Assembly: GCF_026003995.1 (NCBI RefSeq)
Contig: NZ_BPIG01000003.1
Coordinates: 62,001 to 126,000 of the forward strand
Direction: 5' to 3'
Origin: Tepidiforma sp.
Lineage (GTDB): Bacteria; Chloroflexota; Dehalococcoidia; Tepidiformales; Tepidiformaceae
Length of the DNA stretch: 64,000 bases
The notes under the pieces were generated by a model. That model was not told where the DNA came from and ran no database searches. It was given only the letters and a program-made list of their open reading frames with translations. The translations under genes and the position numbers were made by a program. Positions within the stretch are counted from its first letter, which is position 1, and every line of letters begins with the position of its first letter. Shown here piece after piece: positions 7,684 through 15,644 of the stretch.

Positions 7684-8517
7684 CTACTGGCGCCGGACGG
7701 CCCCCGGGATGCCGTTGGGGTCGATGCGCATGCCGTAGAGCTCCTGGTTGTGGCTGTGGGCGAGCTGGTGGAGGTTGAAGACGGCGAGCATCGCCTGCCA
7801 CTGGCCCTGCGCTTCGAGGGTCTGGTTGACGGCTTCCTTGGCGAGCTTGAGCGCGAACGATGGCTTTTCGGCAATCTTCTTCGCGAGTTCGAGGGTGAAG
7901 GTTTCGAGTTCCTCGCGGGGGACGACGTGGTTCACCATGCCGAGGCGGTGGGCATCCTGCGCGGTCACCCAGTCGGCGGTGAAGAGCATCTCCTTCGCTT
8001 TGCGGGCGCCGAGCTCCCAGGGGTGGGCGAAGTATTCGACGCCGCAGACGCCCATCTGGACGACGGGGTCGGAGAACATGGCGTCGTCGCTGGCGACGAT
8101 GAGGTCGCAGACCCAGGCGAGCATGAGGCCGCCGGCGATGCACTTGCCCTGGACCTGGGCGATGGTGGGCTTGGGGATGTTCCGCCAGCGGCGGCACATG
8201 CCGAGGTAGATTTCTTCTTCGACCGCCATGTAGCCCTCGGCGCCCTTTTTGCCGAATTCGCGCCAGGTGCCGACGGTGGGGTAGCTGGCGAGGGGCGGGC
8301 CGCCGCCGCGGAGGTCGTGGCCGGCGGAGAAATGGGGGCCGGCGCCGGCGAGGATGATGACCTTCACGGACTCGTCGGCGGCGGCGGTATCGAAGGCGGC
8401 GTTGAGGTCGTAGGTGAGCTGGTAGTTCTGGGCGTTGCGCGCTTCGGGGCGGTTCTGAGTGATGCGGGCGACGCCGGGCGCCGGGAGTTCGTAGAGGACG
8501 GTTTCGAAGTCGGGCAC
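7684..8517 (-). CDS. Enoyl-CoA hydratase/isomerase family protein
   Basis: A 277-residue crotonase. The oxyanion signature is F-S-A-G-H-D-L-R-G (about 57-65) and the second strand is Q-G-K-C-I-A-G-G-L-M-L-A-W near 118-130. As in the other crotonase of the window, the FGxPE glutamate is absent (F-S-D-P-V-V-Q-M-G-V). It belongs to a long-loop group with extra residues after the HDL motif. The start is a GTG at 8517 with GGAGG 6 nt upstream. A TACAAT (complement of 8550-8555) lies about 33 nt further, with TGACCG 17 bp before it. The stop codon lies right at the border of repeat island 1. Confidence 0.85.
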   Translation of the reverse strand: MPDFETVLYELPAPGVARITQNRPEARNAQNYQLTYDLNAAFDTAAADESVKVIILAGAGPHFSAGHDLRGGGPPLASYPTVGTWREFGKKGAEGYMAVEEEIYLGMCRRWRNIPKPTIAQVQGKCIAGGLMLAWVCDLIVASDDAMFSDPVVQMGVCGVEYFAHPWELGARKAKEMLFTADWVTAQDAHRLGMVNHVVPREELETFTLELAKKIAEKPSFALKLAKEAVNQTLEAQGQWQAMLAVFNLHQLAHSHNQELYGMRIDPNGIPGAVRRQ

Positions 8518-8575
8518 GGGCTGCCTCCGGGCGAGGAGAGATGGCCCGGATTGTACCGGCCGTACAGGAATTCGG

Positions 8576-8854
8576 TCAGGCGACCGAGGCCCAGGCCTGG
8601 AGCTTCTCGGCGAGGAGGCGGCGGACCTCGCCGGCGGCCTCGCCGGTGAAGGGGGCGAGTTCGGCGAGGCGGGCGTCGGCGTAGGCGAGGGCGGCTTCGA
8701 TGCTGGTGACGTCGTCGCTCTCGGCGGCTTCGATGAAGAGGGCGGAGGCGAGGATGCCGGGGTCGGCAGCGACGGCCTGCCGGGCGGCATCCTCGGTCTC
8801 GAGGGGCCGCTGGTAGATGCGCGAGAGCTGGCGGAGGCGGGGGTCAGCGAGCAT
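8576..8854 (-). CDS. Small hypothetical helical protein
   Basis: A 92-residue, Ala- and Glu-rich, mostly helical protein that I do not recognise. There is no signal peptide, cysteine or known motif. It lies between the crotonase and the zinc-ribbon gene, all on the minus strand, so it may be the middle gene of a short operon. A weak GAGG ribosome site is 9 nt before the ATG. The 33-bp gap to the zinc-ribbon gene contains a perfect CGCCCCGGGGCG palindrome at 8867-8878. Confidence 0.6.
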   Translation of the reverse strand: MLADPRLRQLSRIYQRPLETEDAARQAVAADPGILASALFIEAAESDDVTSIEAALAYADARLAELAPFTGEAAGEVRRLLAEKLQAWASVA

Positions 8855-8887
8855 GGGGCCGGGCCTCGCCCCGGGGCGCTTCGGCCG

Positions 8888-9247
8888 CTACTGGCGGGCG
8901 ACTTCTTCGCGCGGGGGCTTCAGTTTGCTGTAGCAGTTCGAGCAGTAGACGGGGCGCTCGCCGCGGGGGACGAAGGGGACCTCCGTCATCTGGCCGCACT
9001 CGGCGCAGGAGGCGGGGTGCATCTGCCGCGGGGTCTTGCCGCCGAAGCTGGCGAAGTTCCCGTAGCGGACGTAGCCGTCGGCCTGCTCGAGGGAGCTCTG
9101 GCTGGAGCGGCGGGCCGAGCGGCAGGAGGGGCAGCGGGTGGGCTCGTTCATGAGCCCTTTGTTGGCGTAGAACTCCTGCTCGCCGGCGGTGAAGACGAAG
9201 ATGTTGCCGCAATCGCGGCAGCTGATCTGCTTATCGGCAAACGCCAA
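8888..9247 (-). CDS. Zinc-ribbon domain protein (multiple CxxC)
   Basis: A 119-residue protein with four CxxC knuckles: C-R-D-C near 10-13, C-P-S-C near 39-42, C-A-E-C near 79-82 and C-S-N-C near 102-105. They would bind two zinc ions. The opening A-D-K-Q-I-S-C-R-D-C-G followed by F-V-F-T-A-G-E-Q-E-F-Y is the hallmark of a widespread bacterial zinc-ribbon family of unknown function, often tied to nucleic-acid binding. I use a TTG start at 9247 because AGGAG lies 6 nt upstream; the longer frame upstream is repeat DNA. It is probably the first gene of the group running left. Confidence 0.8.
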   Translation of the reverse strand: MAFADKQISCRDCGNIFVFTAGEQEFYANKGLMNEPTRCPSCRSARRSSQSSLEQADGYVRYGNFASFGGKTPRQMHPASCAECGQMTEVPFVPRGERPVYCSNCYSKLKPPREEVARQ

Positions 9248-9299
9248 GATGGACTCCTGGATTCCGCGCCATGCGGGTCTCGGATTCCATGGTAGCAGG

Positions 9300-9904
9300 T
9301 TGGCGAACGGGAGATGGATGCCGCGGCTGGCGCCGCGGCGGTGGATGGCTCGCCTTCGGCATCGCCGCGGGAGGCGGGAGGCGGGAAGCGGGAGGCGGGA
9401 AGCGGGAACGGGGAGGCGGGAGGCGGGAACCGGGAGGCGGGAGGCGGGAAGCGGGAGACGGGAGGCGGGAAGCGGGAACCGGGAGGCGGGAGGCGGGAAG
9501 CGGGAGACGGGAGGCGGGAAGCGGGAGAGGGGAAGCGGGAACGGGGAGAGAGGATGGCCTCCAACCTCCAACCGTAGTCGCGGGGCTCCGTCCCCGCGGA
9601 GCGCCATGCGCCCAACGGATGGTCCGGGAACCCGGAGGCGGGAAGCGGGAAGCGGCGGACCGCGCCGCGGTGAAAACGAACGGCAGGGTGGGCCTCGCCG
9701 GCCCTCCGCGGGCACGGAGGCCCGCGACTACGGAGTTGGGAGTTGGGAGTTGGGAGTTGGGAGTGAGTCGCACTCCGGCCGCGTCAACCTCCAACCTCCA
9801 ACCTTCCAGCGCGGGCGCGAAGCGCCGGCATCCCGCGGCGATGCCGCCGGCAGGCGGCGAGCCATCCGCCGCCGCGGGCGGCGAGCCCGCGGCATCCCGC
9901 GCGG
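9300..9904. repeat. Repeat island 2: composite A-B unit with terminal inverted modules
   Basis: Non-coding. Module C (9311-9370) opens the island and an inverted, extended C (9806-9904) closes it. Between them lie an almost pure GGGAGGC/GGGAAGC/GGGAACC heptad array of about 185 bp (9366-9552) and a short CCTCCAA tract. Module A follows at 9573-9622 and module B at 9687-9732, then a GTTGGGA tract of four repeats (9733-9763) and another CCTCCAA tract. The spacer between A and B differs from the spacers of island 1. The order and orientation on the plus strand are the same as in all other copies. Confidence 0.9.
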
Positions 9905-10321
9905 CTAGCCGCGGCCGGTGACGCCGGAGACGCGCTGGGGGTGGACGCGGATGATGACGCGGCCGTCGGCGCGGAGGCGCTCGTCGAAGCCGGGCGGCGC
10001 CTCCCAGGCGGGGTCGCGGCGCATCGCTCGGTTGATGAGGACGTGGCCGGGCACGAGGTTCTCGCGTTCGATCTCGGCGCGGCCTTCGACGGTGACGAAG
10101 CGGTGGGGCGCGCCTTCATCGAGCGCGGTGAGCGCGATACGGGGGTCGCGCGCGAGGGTGCGCGCTTTCAGGCGGTCGGCGGTGGTGCTGAAGATGAGGG
10201 TGTCGCCATCGGCGGCGTAGAAGACGACGGAAGAGGCGGGCGAACCGTCGGCGCGCAGGGTGGTGACGACGGCCCAGCGCCACTGGCGGAGGAGGGCATC
10301 CTGTTCGGGCGTTCCGATCAC
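9905..10321 (-). CDS. PPOX-class (F420- or FMN-dependent) flavoenzyme
   Basis: A 138-residue split-barrel protein of the pyridoxamine-phosphate-oxidase superfamily. The A-V-V-T-T-L-R-A-D-G-S-P-A-S-S-V-V-F-Y segment (17-35), the Thr-Ala-Asp-R-L-K-A-R motif (47-54) and the L-A-R-D-P-R-I-A-L-T strand are typical of the F420-dependent PPOX group. That assignment is by pattern, not proof. The GTG start has AAAGGAG 8 nt upstream. It may be cotranscribed with the upstream hydrolase (29-bp gap). The stop lies on the border of repeat island 2. Confidence 0.75.
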   Translation of the reverse strand: MIGTPEQDALLRQWRWAVVTTLRADGSPASSVVFYAADGDTLIFSTTADRLKARTLARDPRIALTALDEGAPHRFVTVEGRAEIERENLVPGHVLINRAMRRDPAWEAPPGFDERLRADGRVIIRVHPQRVSGVTGRG

Positions 10322-10350
10322 GGCGGGGCTCCTTTCGGGGGCGGCGGCGG

Positions 10351-11148
10351 TCAGCCGGCGCGCGCGAGGAAGTCGAGGACGAGGCGGTTGAAGGCGTCGG
10401 CCCGTTCGAAATAGACCGAATGGCCGGCGGCGGGGACGAGGGCGAACTCGCCGCGGGGGAGCGCCCGGGCGAGCGCTTCGACCGCCGGGGGCGGGATGAC
10501 GATGTCGTCGTCGCCGGCGAGGCAGAGGACGGGCACCTCGAGGGCGGCGACGTCGGCGGGGGTGATGGTCCAGAGCTCGCCGAGCTGGCGGCGGAGGGCG
10601 TCCTTGTCGAGGCCGGCCGCGAGGGCGTCGATACCGCGGTAGAGGAAGTGGAGGGCGGGCTGTTCGCGCGCCATCCGCTCACCGGCGGCCGGGTGAATGC
10701 CGCGGGCGAAGAGGCTGGCTTCGATGCCAGGCGGTTTCGCGGCCCAGGCGGCGGCCGTGGCGTCGGACCAGAAGCCGCCGTGGGTGTCGCACATGACGAG
10801 GGCGCGGACGCGGCCGGGGTTGGCGAGCGTGAAGGCGAGGCAGGTCCAGCCGCCCATCGACTGGGCGACGAGGCGGACGGGCTCGCCGGGCGCGGCGGCA
10901 TCGAGGAGGGCGGCGAGGTCGGCGGCGAAGGCGCGGGCGCCGGGTTCGGGCGCCTCCTGGGTCGAGGGGGCGAAGCCGCGGTGGGCGAAGGTGAGGCATC
11001 GGTAGCCGGCTGCGAGGAAGGCGGGGACCTGCTGCCACCAGGAGAGGTGGTTGCCGCCGAGGCCGTGGGCGAAGACGACGAGCGGGGCATCGGCGGGGCC
11101 GTGGAGTTCGTAGGAGATGCGGGCGCCGGGACGTTCGAGCCAGGGCAT
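10351..11148 (-). CDS. Alpha/beta hydrolase
   Basis: A 265-residue alpha/beta-hydrolase. The oxyanion H-G-L-G-G is at about 29-33, the nucleophile elbow A-Q-S-M-G-G near 94-99, the acid in A-G-D-D-D near 212-216, and the catalytic His in A-A-G-H-S near 239-243. The substrate is unknown. The ATG at 11148 is preceded by TAGAAT (complement of 11156-11161) with a 7-nt gap, predicting a leaderless transcript. It is divergent from the next hydrolase at 11235. Confidence 0.8.
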   Translation of the reverse strand: MPWLERPGARISYELHGPADAPLVVFAHGLGGNHLSWWQQVPAFLAAGYRCLTFAHRGFAPSTQEAPEPGARAFAADLAALLDAAAPGEPVRLVAQSMGGWTCLAFTLANPGRVRALVMCDTHGGFWSDATAAAWAAKPPGIEASLFARGIHPAAGERMAREQPALHFLYRGIDALAAGLDKDALRRQLGELWTITPADVAALEVPVLCLAGDDDIVIPPPAVEALARALPRGEFALVPAAGHSVYFERADAFNRLVLDFLARAG

Positions 11149-11234
11149 GGCGCGGATTCTACGCCGGAAGGCGCATTGGGACGGCAGGTCCTATGATGCT
11201 GCCGAAGTTCCCTGCGCCCGAGGTTGAGCCGCGT

Positions 11235-12038
11235 ATGCCGTACGTTCCCACGCGCGACATCATCACGTATTACGAGGAGGCGGGCTCCGGCGAGCCGCTG
11301 GTGCTCATCCGGGGGCTGGGGAGCGACCTGCAGGCGTGGGCGCCGCAGCTGCCGCTGCTGGCGAAGCACTTCCGGGTCATCGTCTACGACAACCGGGGCG
11401 CGGGGCGGACGGGCGCGCCGGACAAGCCGTACAGCATCGCCGGGATGGCGGACGACCTCGCGGCGCTGCTGGACGAGCTGAAGGTGGAGAAGGCGCACGT
11501 CCTCGGCTATTCGATGGGCGGGATGATCGCGCAGGAGTTCGCGCTGCGGCACCCGGGGCGGCTGGAGAAGCTCATCCTGCTGGCGACCACGGCGAAGCCG
11601 GACGGCTACGTGCGGGCCGTGCTGCAGTCGTTCATCACCATTCGGCGGACGAACATCTCGCGCGAGGGGTTCGTGCGGGCGCTGGCGCCGTTCCTGTACA
11701 CGGCGGGGCTGTTCGACGACGAGGACCGGTACGAGCGGGCGATCCTGGCGAGCGTGCAGAACCCGTACGCGCAGCAGGACCACGCCTTCATCCGGCAGGC
11801 GCAGGCGATCCTCGCGCACGATGCGAGCGGGCGGGTCAGCGGCATCAAGGCGGCGACGCTGGTGGTGACGAACCCGGGCGACATCCTCATCCCGCCGCGG
11901 CACGGGGAGGCGCTGGCGAAGGCGATCCCCGGGGCGCAGCTGAAGTCGCTGGACGGCGGCCATGCGGGCGTGACGGAGTACCCGGTGGAGCACTGCCAGG
12001 CGTTCCTCGAATTCCTCGGGGCGGCGGTCACGGCCTGA
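11235..12038 (+). CDS. Alpha/beta hydrolase
   Basis: A 267-residue alpha/beta-hydrolase with oxyanion strand L-I-R-G-L-G-S-D, nucleophile elbow G-Y-S-M-G-G-M (about 96-102), acid in N-P-G-D-I-L and His in G-G-H-A-G-V near the C-terminus. The first strand has R-G-L-G rather than H-G-x-G, as in many 3-oxoadipate enol-lactonase-like proteins; the actual substrate is unknown. Upstream in-frame ATGs at 11193 and 11196 exist. I chose 11235 because M-P-Y-V-P-T begins the conserved domain and a GAGGT lies upstream. It runs in the same direction as the LLM gene 83 bp downstream. Confidence 0.75.
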   Translation: MPYVPTRDIITYYEEAGSGEPLVLIRGLGSDLQAWAPQLPLLAKHFRVIVYDNRGAGRTGAPDKPYSIAGMADDLAALLDELKVEKAHVLGYSMGGMIAQEFALRHPGRLEKLILLATTAKPDGYVRAVLQSFITIRRTNISREGFVRALAPFLYTAGLFDDEDRYERAILASVQNPYAQQDHAFIRQAQAILAHDASGRVSGIKAATLVVTNPGDILIPPRHGEALAKAIPGAQLKSLDGGHAGVTEYPVEHCQAFLEFLGAAVTA

Positions 12039-12121
12039 CGGGTGACGCGGAGCGGGGCCGGCGCGCGGCCGGTAGAATGCGGGGCACGAATCGTTCGCAC
12101 GAGAGAAAGTGAGCCCCTGCC

Positions 12122-13330
12122 ATGGTGTACCGCCCGCGCCGGATGAAGTTCGGCATCTTCCTCGCGCCCTTCCACCGGGTCGGTGAGAACCCGACGCTGG
12201 CGCTGAAGCGCGACCTCCAGCTGATCGAGCACCTCGACTTCCTCGGCTTCGACGAGGCGTGGATCGGCGAGCACCATTCGTACGCGCGGGAGCTCATCGC
12301 GGACCCGATGATCTTCATCGCGGCGGCGGCGCAGCGGACGCGGCGGATCAGGCTGGGGACGGGGGTCACCTCGCTGCCGTACCACCACCCGTTCCTCGTG
12401 GCGGACCGGATGCTCCAGCTGGACCACATGACGGAAGGGCGGGCGATGCTGGGCTGCGGGCCCGGCGTGCTGACGAGCGACGCCTACATGATGGGGATCG
12501 ACCCGCTCGTTCAGCGGCGGCGGATGGACGAGGCGCTGGGCGCGATCATGCAGCTGCTGCGGACGCGGGAGCCGGTGACGATGCAGACGGACTGGTTCAC
12601 GCTGCGGGATGCGCGGCTGCAGATGGCGAACTTCAGCGACCCGCACCTGCACGTGGCGGTAGCGGCGAGCTTTACGCCGGCGGGGCCGACGGCGGCCGGG
12701 AAGTACGGCACGGGGCTGCTTTCGGTGGCCGGCGTGAGCCACGAGGCGTTCGAGCGGACGTGGGGTTGGGCGGAGGAGGCGGCGGCCGAATCGGGCCAGA
12801 AGATTTCGCGGGACGACTGGAAGGTGGTCATCCCGGTCCACCTTTCGGATTCGAAGCAGCAGGCGATCGAGGACGTGCGGGAGGGATACCGGCGGCAGGC
12901 GTACGTCGGCGACCGGCTGAACAACGACAGCCCCTCGGCGGCGCCGCCGTTCGCGGGCGGGGCGCCGGATATCGAAGGGGCGATGGCGCGGGACGGCGTG
13001 ATCGTGGGGACGCCGGACGATGCGATCGCGGCCATCGAGCGGATCCAGGAGCGCTCGGGCGGCATCGGCGGGCTGCTCATCCTCGCGCACGAGTGGACGA
13101 CGACGGAGAAAACGTTCCACAGCTACGAGCTGTTCGCGCGGTACGTCGCGCCGCGGTTCCAGGGCCAGCTGGAGGTGCTGGAGGAGAACCGGAACTGGAT
13201 CGAGACGAACATGGGCGAAGTCTTCAAGGGGACGGCGAAGGCGCAGGTGCAGGCGTTCGCCGAGGCCGGCAAGGAGCTGCCGGAGGAGATGCGGCGGGCG
13301 ATGGAGCAGATGCGCCGGGCGCGGGAGTAG
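12122..13330 (+). CDS. LLM class flavin-dependent oxidoreductase
   Basis: A 402-residue bacterial-luciferase-like monooxygenase with a TIM-barrel fold. It starts with K-F-G-I-F-L-A-P-F-H and has the family features D-E-A-W-I-G-E-H-H near 42-50, T-R-R-I-R-L-G-T-G-V near 74-83, H-P-F-L-V-A-D-R and G-R-A-M-L-G-C-G-P-G. Such enzymes use FMNH2 or F420 to oxidise alkanes, terpenes or sulfonates; the substrate here is not evident. TAGAAT at 12073-12078 is a plausible -10 with a leader of roughly 37 nt. Confidence 0.85.
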   Translation: MVYRPRRMKFGIFLAPFHRVGENPTLALKRDLQLIEHLDFLGFDEAWIGEHHSYARELIADPMIFIAAAAQRTRRIRLGTGVTSLPYHHPFLVADRMLQLDHMTEGRAMLGCGPGVLTSDAYMMGIDPLVQRRRMDEALGAIMQLLRTREPVTMQTDWFTLRDARLQMANFSDPHLHVAVAASFTPAGPTAAGKYGTGLLSVAGVSHEAFERTWGWAEEAAAESGQKISRDDWKVVIPVHLSDSKQQAIEDVREGYRRQAYVGDRLNNDSPSAAPPFAGGAPDIEGAMARDGVIVGTPDDAIAAIERIQERSGGIGGLLILAHEWTTTEKTFHSYELFARYVAPRFQGQLEVLEENRNWIETNMGEVFKGTAKAQVQAFAEAGKELPEEMRRAMEQMRRARE

Positions 13331-13552
13331 GCATCGGGGGCGCCCGCGGGGCGCGTGTGTTGCAAGGTCGCGCGGAGTCGTCGTATCGTGAGGGTGCTGG
13401 AAGGGACGGCGCCACGCCGGGTGGCGTATTCCAGCTCCCCACACGTCCAGGCTTCAGCACGAGCCCACAGCGGAAGTCCAGCGACAGCCACCGCAGCGTC
13501 AGCCCACCACCTCGTTCCTCGGGCGCCATCAGACACGCACACGGGAAGACCC
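13331..13552 (+). promoter_or_regulatory. rho promoter and long 5' leader
   Basis: The 222 bp before rho holds no gene I can support. TTGCAA at 13360-13365 and TATCGT at 13384-13389, 18 bp apart, form a plausible promoter, giving a leader of about 155 nt. The leader is C-rich and G-poor for this genome, with many CCAC and CAGC runs (13435-13510). That is the kind of unstructured C-rich RNA to which Rho loads, consistent with the autogenous attenuation known for rho in other bacteria. The autoregulation is inference. Confidence 0.4.
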
Positions 13553-15508
13553 TTGCAAGAGACCGAAGCCAACGACCTGATCCCCACGACCGACACCCAT
13601 GCCAGCGAGAACGGGCATGCGCCGGAAGCGCCGGCGACGCGGCGCCGGGCGGCGCGCACGCGCAAGGCCGACCCGCCGCCGGAGGTGCTGGAGCAGGCCA
13701 TCGACGTGGCCGCAGCGGCCGGCGACGGCGCGGGTTCGACCCGGGCGGAGAGCGCGGGCGAGCCGGCGGAGGGGCCCTCCCCGCGGCGGCGGGTGCGAAG
13801 CCGGGCGAGCGCGGCGACGGCGGAGGAGCAGGGGGCCGGCGAGACGCGCGCGCAGGACGCCAAGGACAGCAGTGAGGCCGTCCCTGCCGCGAGCCCGGCA
13901 GCACCGGCGGCCGAAGAACGGGCCGCGAGGGCGGACGGGGCCGCAGAGGCACCCGCAGAACCGCAGCGCACGCGCATCTTCCGGCGGGAGGCTGCGCCTG
14001 AGCGGCCGGCGGCGCCGGAGATCATCGCGCGGCGGGAGCCGCCCCAGCCGCAGCCCCAGAGCCGGCAGGAGCGGGAGGCCGCGGCCCGGCGGGAGCGGCG
14101 CTGGCGCGACCGGGAGAACCGGAACGATCGCGGCTGGCGCGACCGGGAGTTCCGCGAGCGGGACTTCGCGCGGGAGCGGCTGGAGCGCGAGATCGAGCGC
14201 GAGATCGCGCGGGAGGAGCGGGCGCAGGGCGGCGCGCCGCCGCTGAACATCGCCGAGCTGGAGCAGAAGAGCCGCGAAGAGCTCATCGCCATCGCGCAGG
14301 AGATGGGCCTGGAGGACGTCTACGCGCTCCGGAAGAACGACCTGATCTTCCGGCTGCTGCAGGCGCAGGCGGAGGCGCGCGGGAACGTCTTCAGCGGCGG
14401 CTTCCTCGAGGTGAGCGACGACGGGAACTACGGCTTCCTCCGGGGGCCGTCGATGCTGCCGGGGCCGAACGACATCTACGTGTCGCAGTCGCAGCTGCGG
14501 CGGTTCGCGCTGCGGCCGGGCGATTATGTCACCGGGCAGGTGCGGCACCCGAAGGACAACGAGAAGTACTACGGGCTGCTGAAGGTGGAGGCCGTGAACG
14601 GGATGGACCCGGAGACGGCGAAGCGGCGGCCGCACTTCGAGAACCTGACGGCGATCTTCCCGTATCAGCAGCTGAAGCTGGAGACGACGCCGGACAACCT
14701 GACGCACCGGATCATCGACCTGATCGCGCCGATCGGGCGGGGGCAGCGCGGGCTCATCGTCTCGCCGCCGAAAGCCGGCAAGACGATGCTGCTGAAGAAC
14801 ATCGCGAACGGGATTTCGACGAACTACCCGGACGTGCACCTGATGGTGCTGCTCATCGGCGAGCGGCCGGAAGAAGTGACCGACATGCAGCGGAGCGTGC
14901 GCGGCGAGGTGGTGAGCTCGACGTTCGACGAGCCGGTGGAGGACCACACCCGGGTGGCCGAGATGGCGCTCGAGCGGGCGAAGCGGCTCGTCGAGGGCGG
15001 GAAGGACGTCGTCATCCTGCTCGATTCGATTACGCGGCTGACTCGGGCGTACAACCTCGCGCTGCCGCCGAGCGGCCGGACGCTCTCGGGCGGCGTGGAC
15101 CCGATCGCGCTCTACCCGCCGAAGCGGCTGTTCGGCGCGGCGCGGAAGTGCGAAGAGGGCGGTTCGCTGACGATCCTGGCGACGTGCCTCGTGGACACCG
15201 GGTCGCGGATGGACGAGGTGGTGTTCGAGGAGTTCAAGGGCACGGGCAACATGGAGCTGCGGCTGGACCGGCGGCTCGCGGAGCGGCGGTACTACCCGGC
15301 GATCGACATCCAGGCCTCGAGCACGCGGCGCGAAGAGCTGCTGCTGGATGAAAAAACGTTAAAGGGCGTCTGGCTCGTGCGCCGGATGACGGCTATGATT
15401 TCGCAGAACTCGCCGAACCAGCTCGAGGCGACCGAGAGGCTGCTCGAGCGGCTCGCGCGGACGAACAACAACGAGGAGTTTCTCGCCAGCCTGAAATCGG
15501 ACCTGTAG
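13553..15508 (+). CDS. rho: Transcription termination factor Rho
   Basis: Hexameric RNA helicase that ends transcription at C-rich sites. From a TTG at 13553 the protein is about 651 residues, much longer than the 420 typical of E. coli. It has roughly 230 residues of N-terminal low-complexity Ala/Glu/Arg-rich extension (with repeated R-D-R-E and R-E-R units), then the Rho N-helix domain ([10 protein letters not shown]) and the cold-shock-like RNA-binding domain (G-Y-G-F-L-R, D-I-Y-V-S). The ATPase follows: Walker A S-P-P-K-A-G-K-T near 404-411, Walker B V-V-I-L-L-D-S, and the Q/R loops around [11 protein letters not shown]. The exact start is uncertain because the frame is open to 13355. Confidence 0.92.
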   Translation: MQETEANDLIPTTDTHASENGHAPEAPATRRRAARTRKADPPPEVLEQAIDVAAAAGDGAGSTRAESAGEPAEGPSPRRRVRSRASAATAEEQGAGETRAQDAKDSSEAVPAASPAAPAAEERAARADGAAEAPAEPQRTRIFRREAAPERPAAPEIIARREPPQPQPQSRQEREAAARRERRWRDRENRNDRGWRDREFRERDFARERLEREIEREIAREERAQGGAPPLNIAELEQKSREELIAIAQEMGLEDVYALRKNDLIFRLLQAQAEARGNVFSGGFLEVSDDGNYGFLRGPSMLPGPNDIYVSQSQLRRFALRPGDYVTGQVRHPKDNEKYYGLLKVEAVNGMDPETAKRRPHFENLTAIFPYQQLKLETTPDNLTHRIIDLIAPIGRGQRGLIVSPPKAGKTMLLKNIANGISTNYPDVHLMVLLIGERPEEVTDMQRSVRGEVVSSTFDEPVEDHTRVAEMALERAKRLVEGGKDVVILLDSITRLTRAYNLALPPSGRTLSGGVDPIALYPPKRLFGAARKCEEGGSLTILATCLVDTGSRMDEVVFEEFKGTGNMELRLDRRLAERRYYPAIDIQASSTRREELLLDEKTLKGVWLVRRMTAMISQNSPNQLEATERLLERLARTNNNEEFLASLKSDL

Positions 15509-15644
15509 GGGAAACCCGTAGGGGTCCCGCTCCCCGGCATTCAGAGGCCGCCGGGATAGCCAGGAAAGGAGGAGAGGAGCAGGCTTCGGCTGTGCTCAGC
15601 CCGCGCCGGCGGTTCGCTCCCGCGGCGCGCCAGCACAACTGCTT
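15509..15644 (+). promoter_or_regulatory. Leader/terminator region between rho and the M23 gene
   Basis: These 136 bp contain an initial GGGG...CCCC fold (about 15509-15538) that could help end rho transcription. A GAGCA...TGCTC stem around a TTCG loop follows (about 15577-15597), then a purine-rich GGAAAGGAGGAGAGGAG stretch. Cell-wall hydrolase genes in other phyla often carry c-di-AMP riboswitches here, but I cannot match the conserved ydaO-type blocks. Confidence 0.3.

Noticed and set aside
6862-9904. Insertion sequence with transposase
   Set aside because: Terminal inverted modules exist, but no open frame inside the islands resembles a transposase.
15509-15644. c-di-AMP or c-di-GMP riboswitch before the M23 gene
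   Set aside because: The conserved blocks of these riboswitch classes are not recognisable; only generic hairpins are seen.
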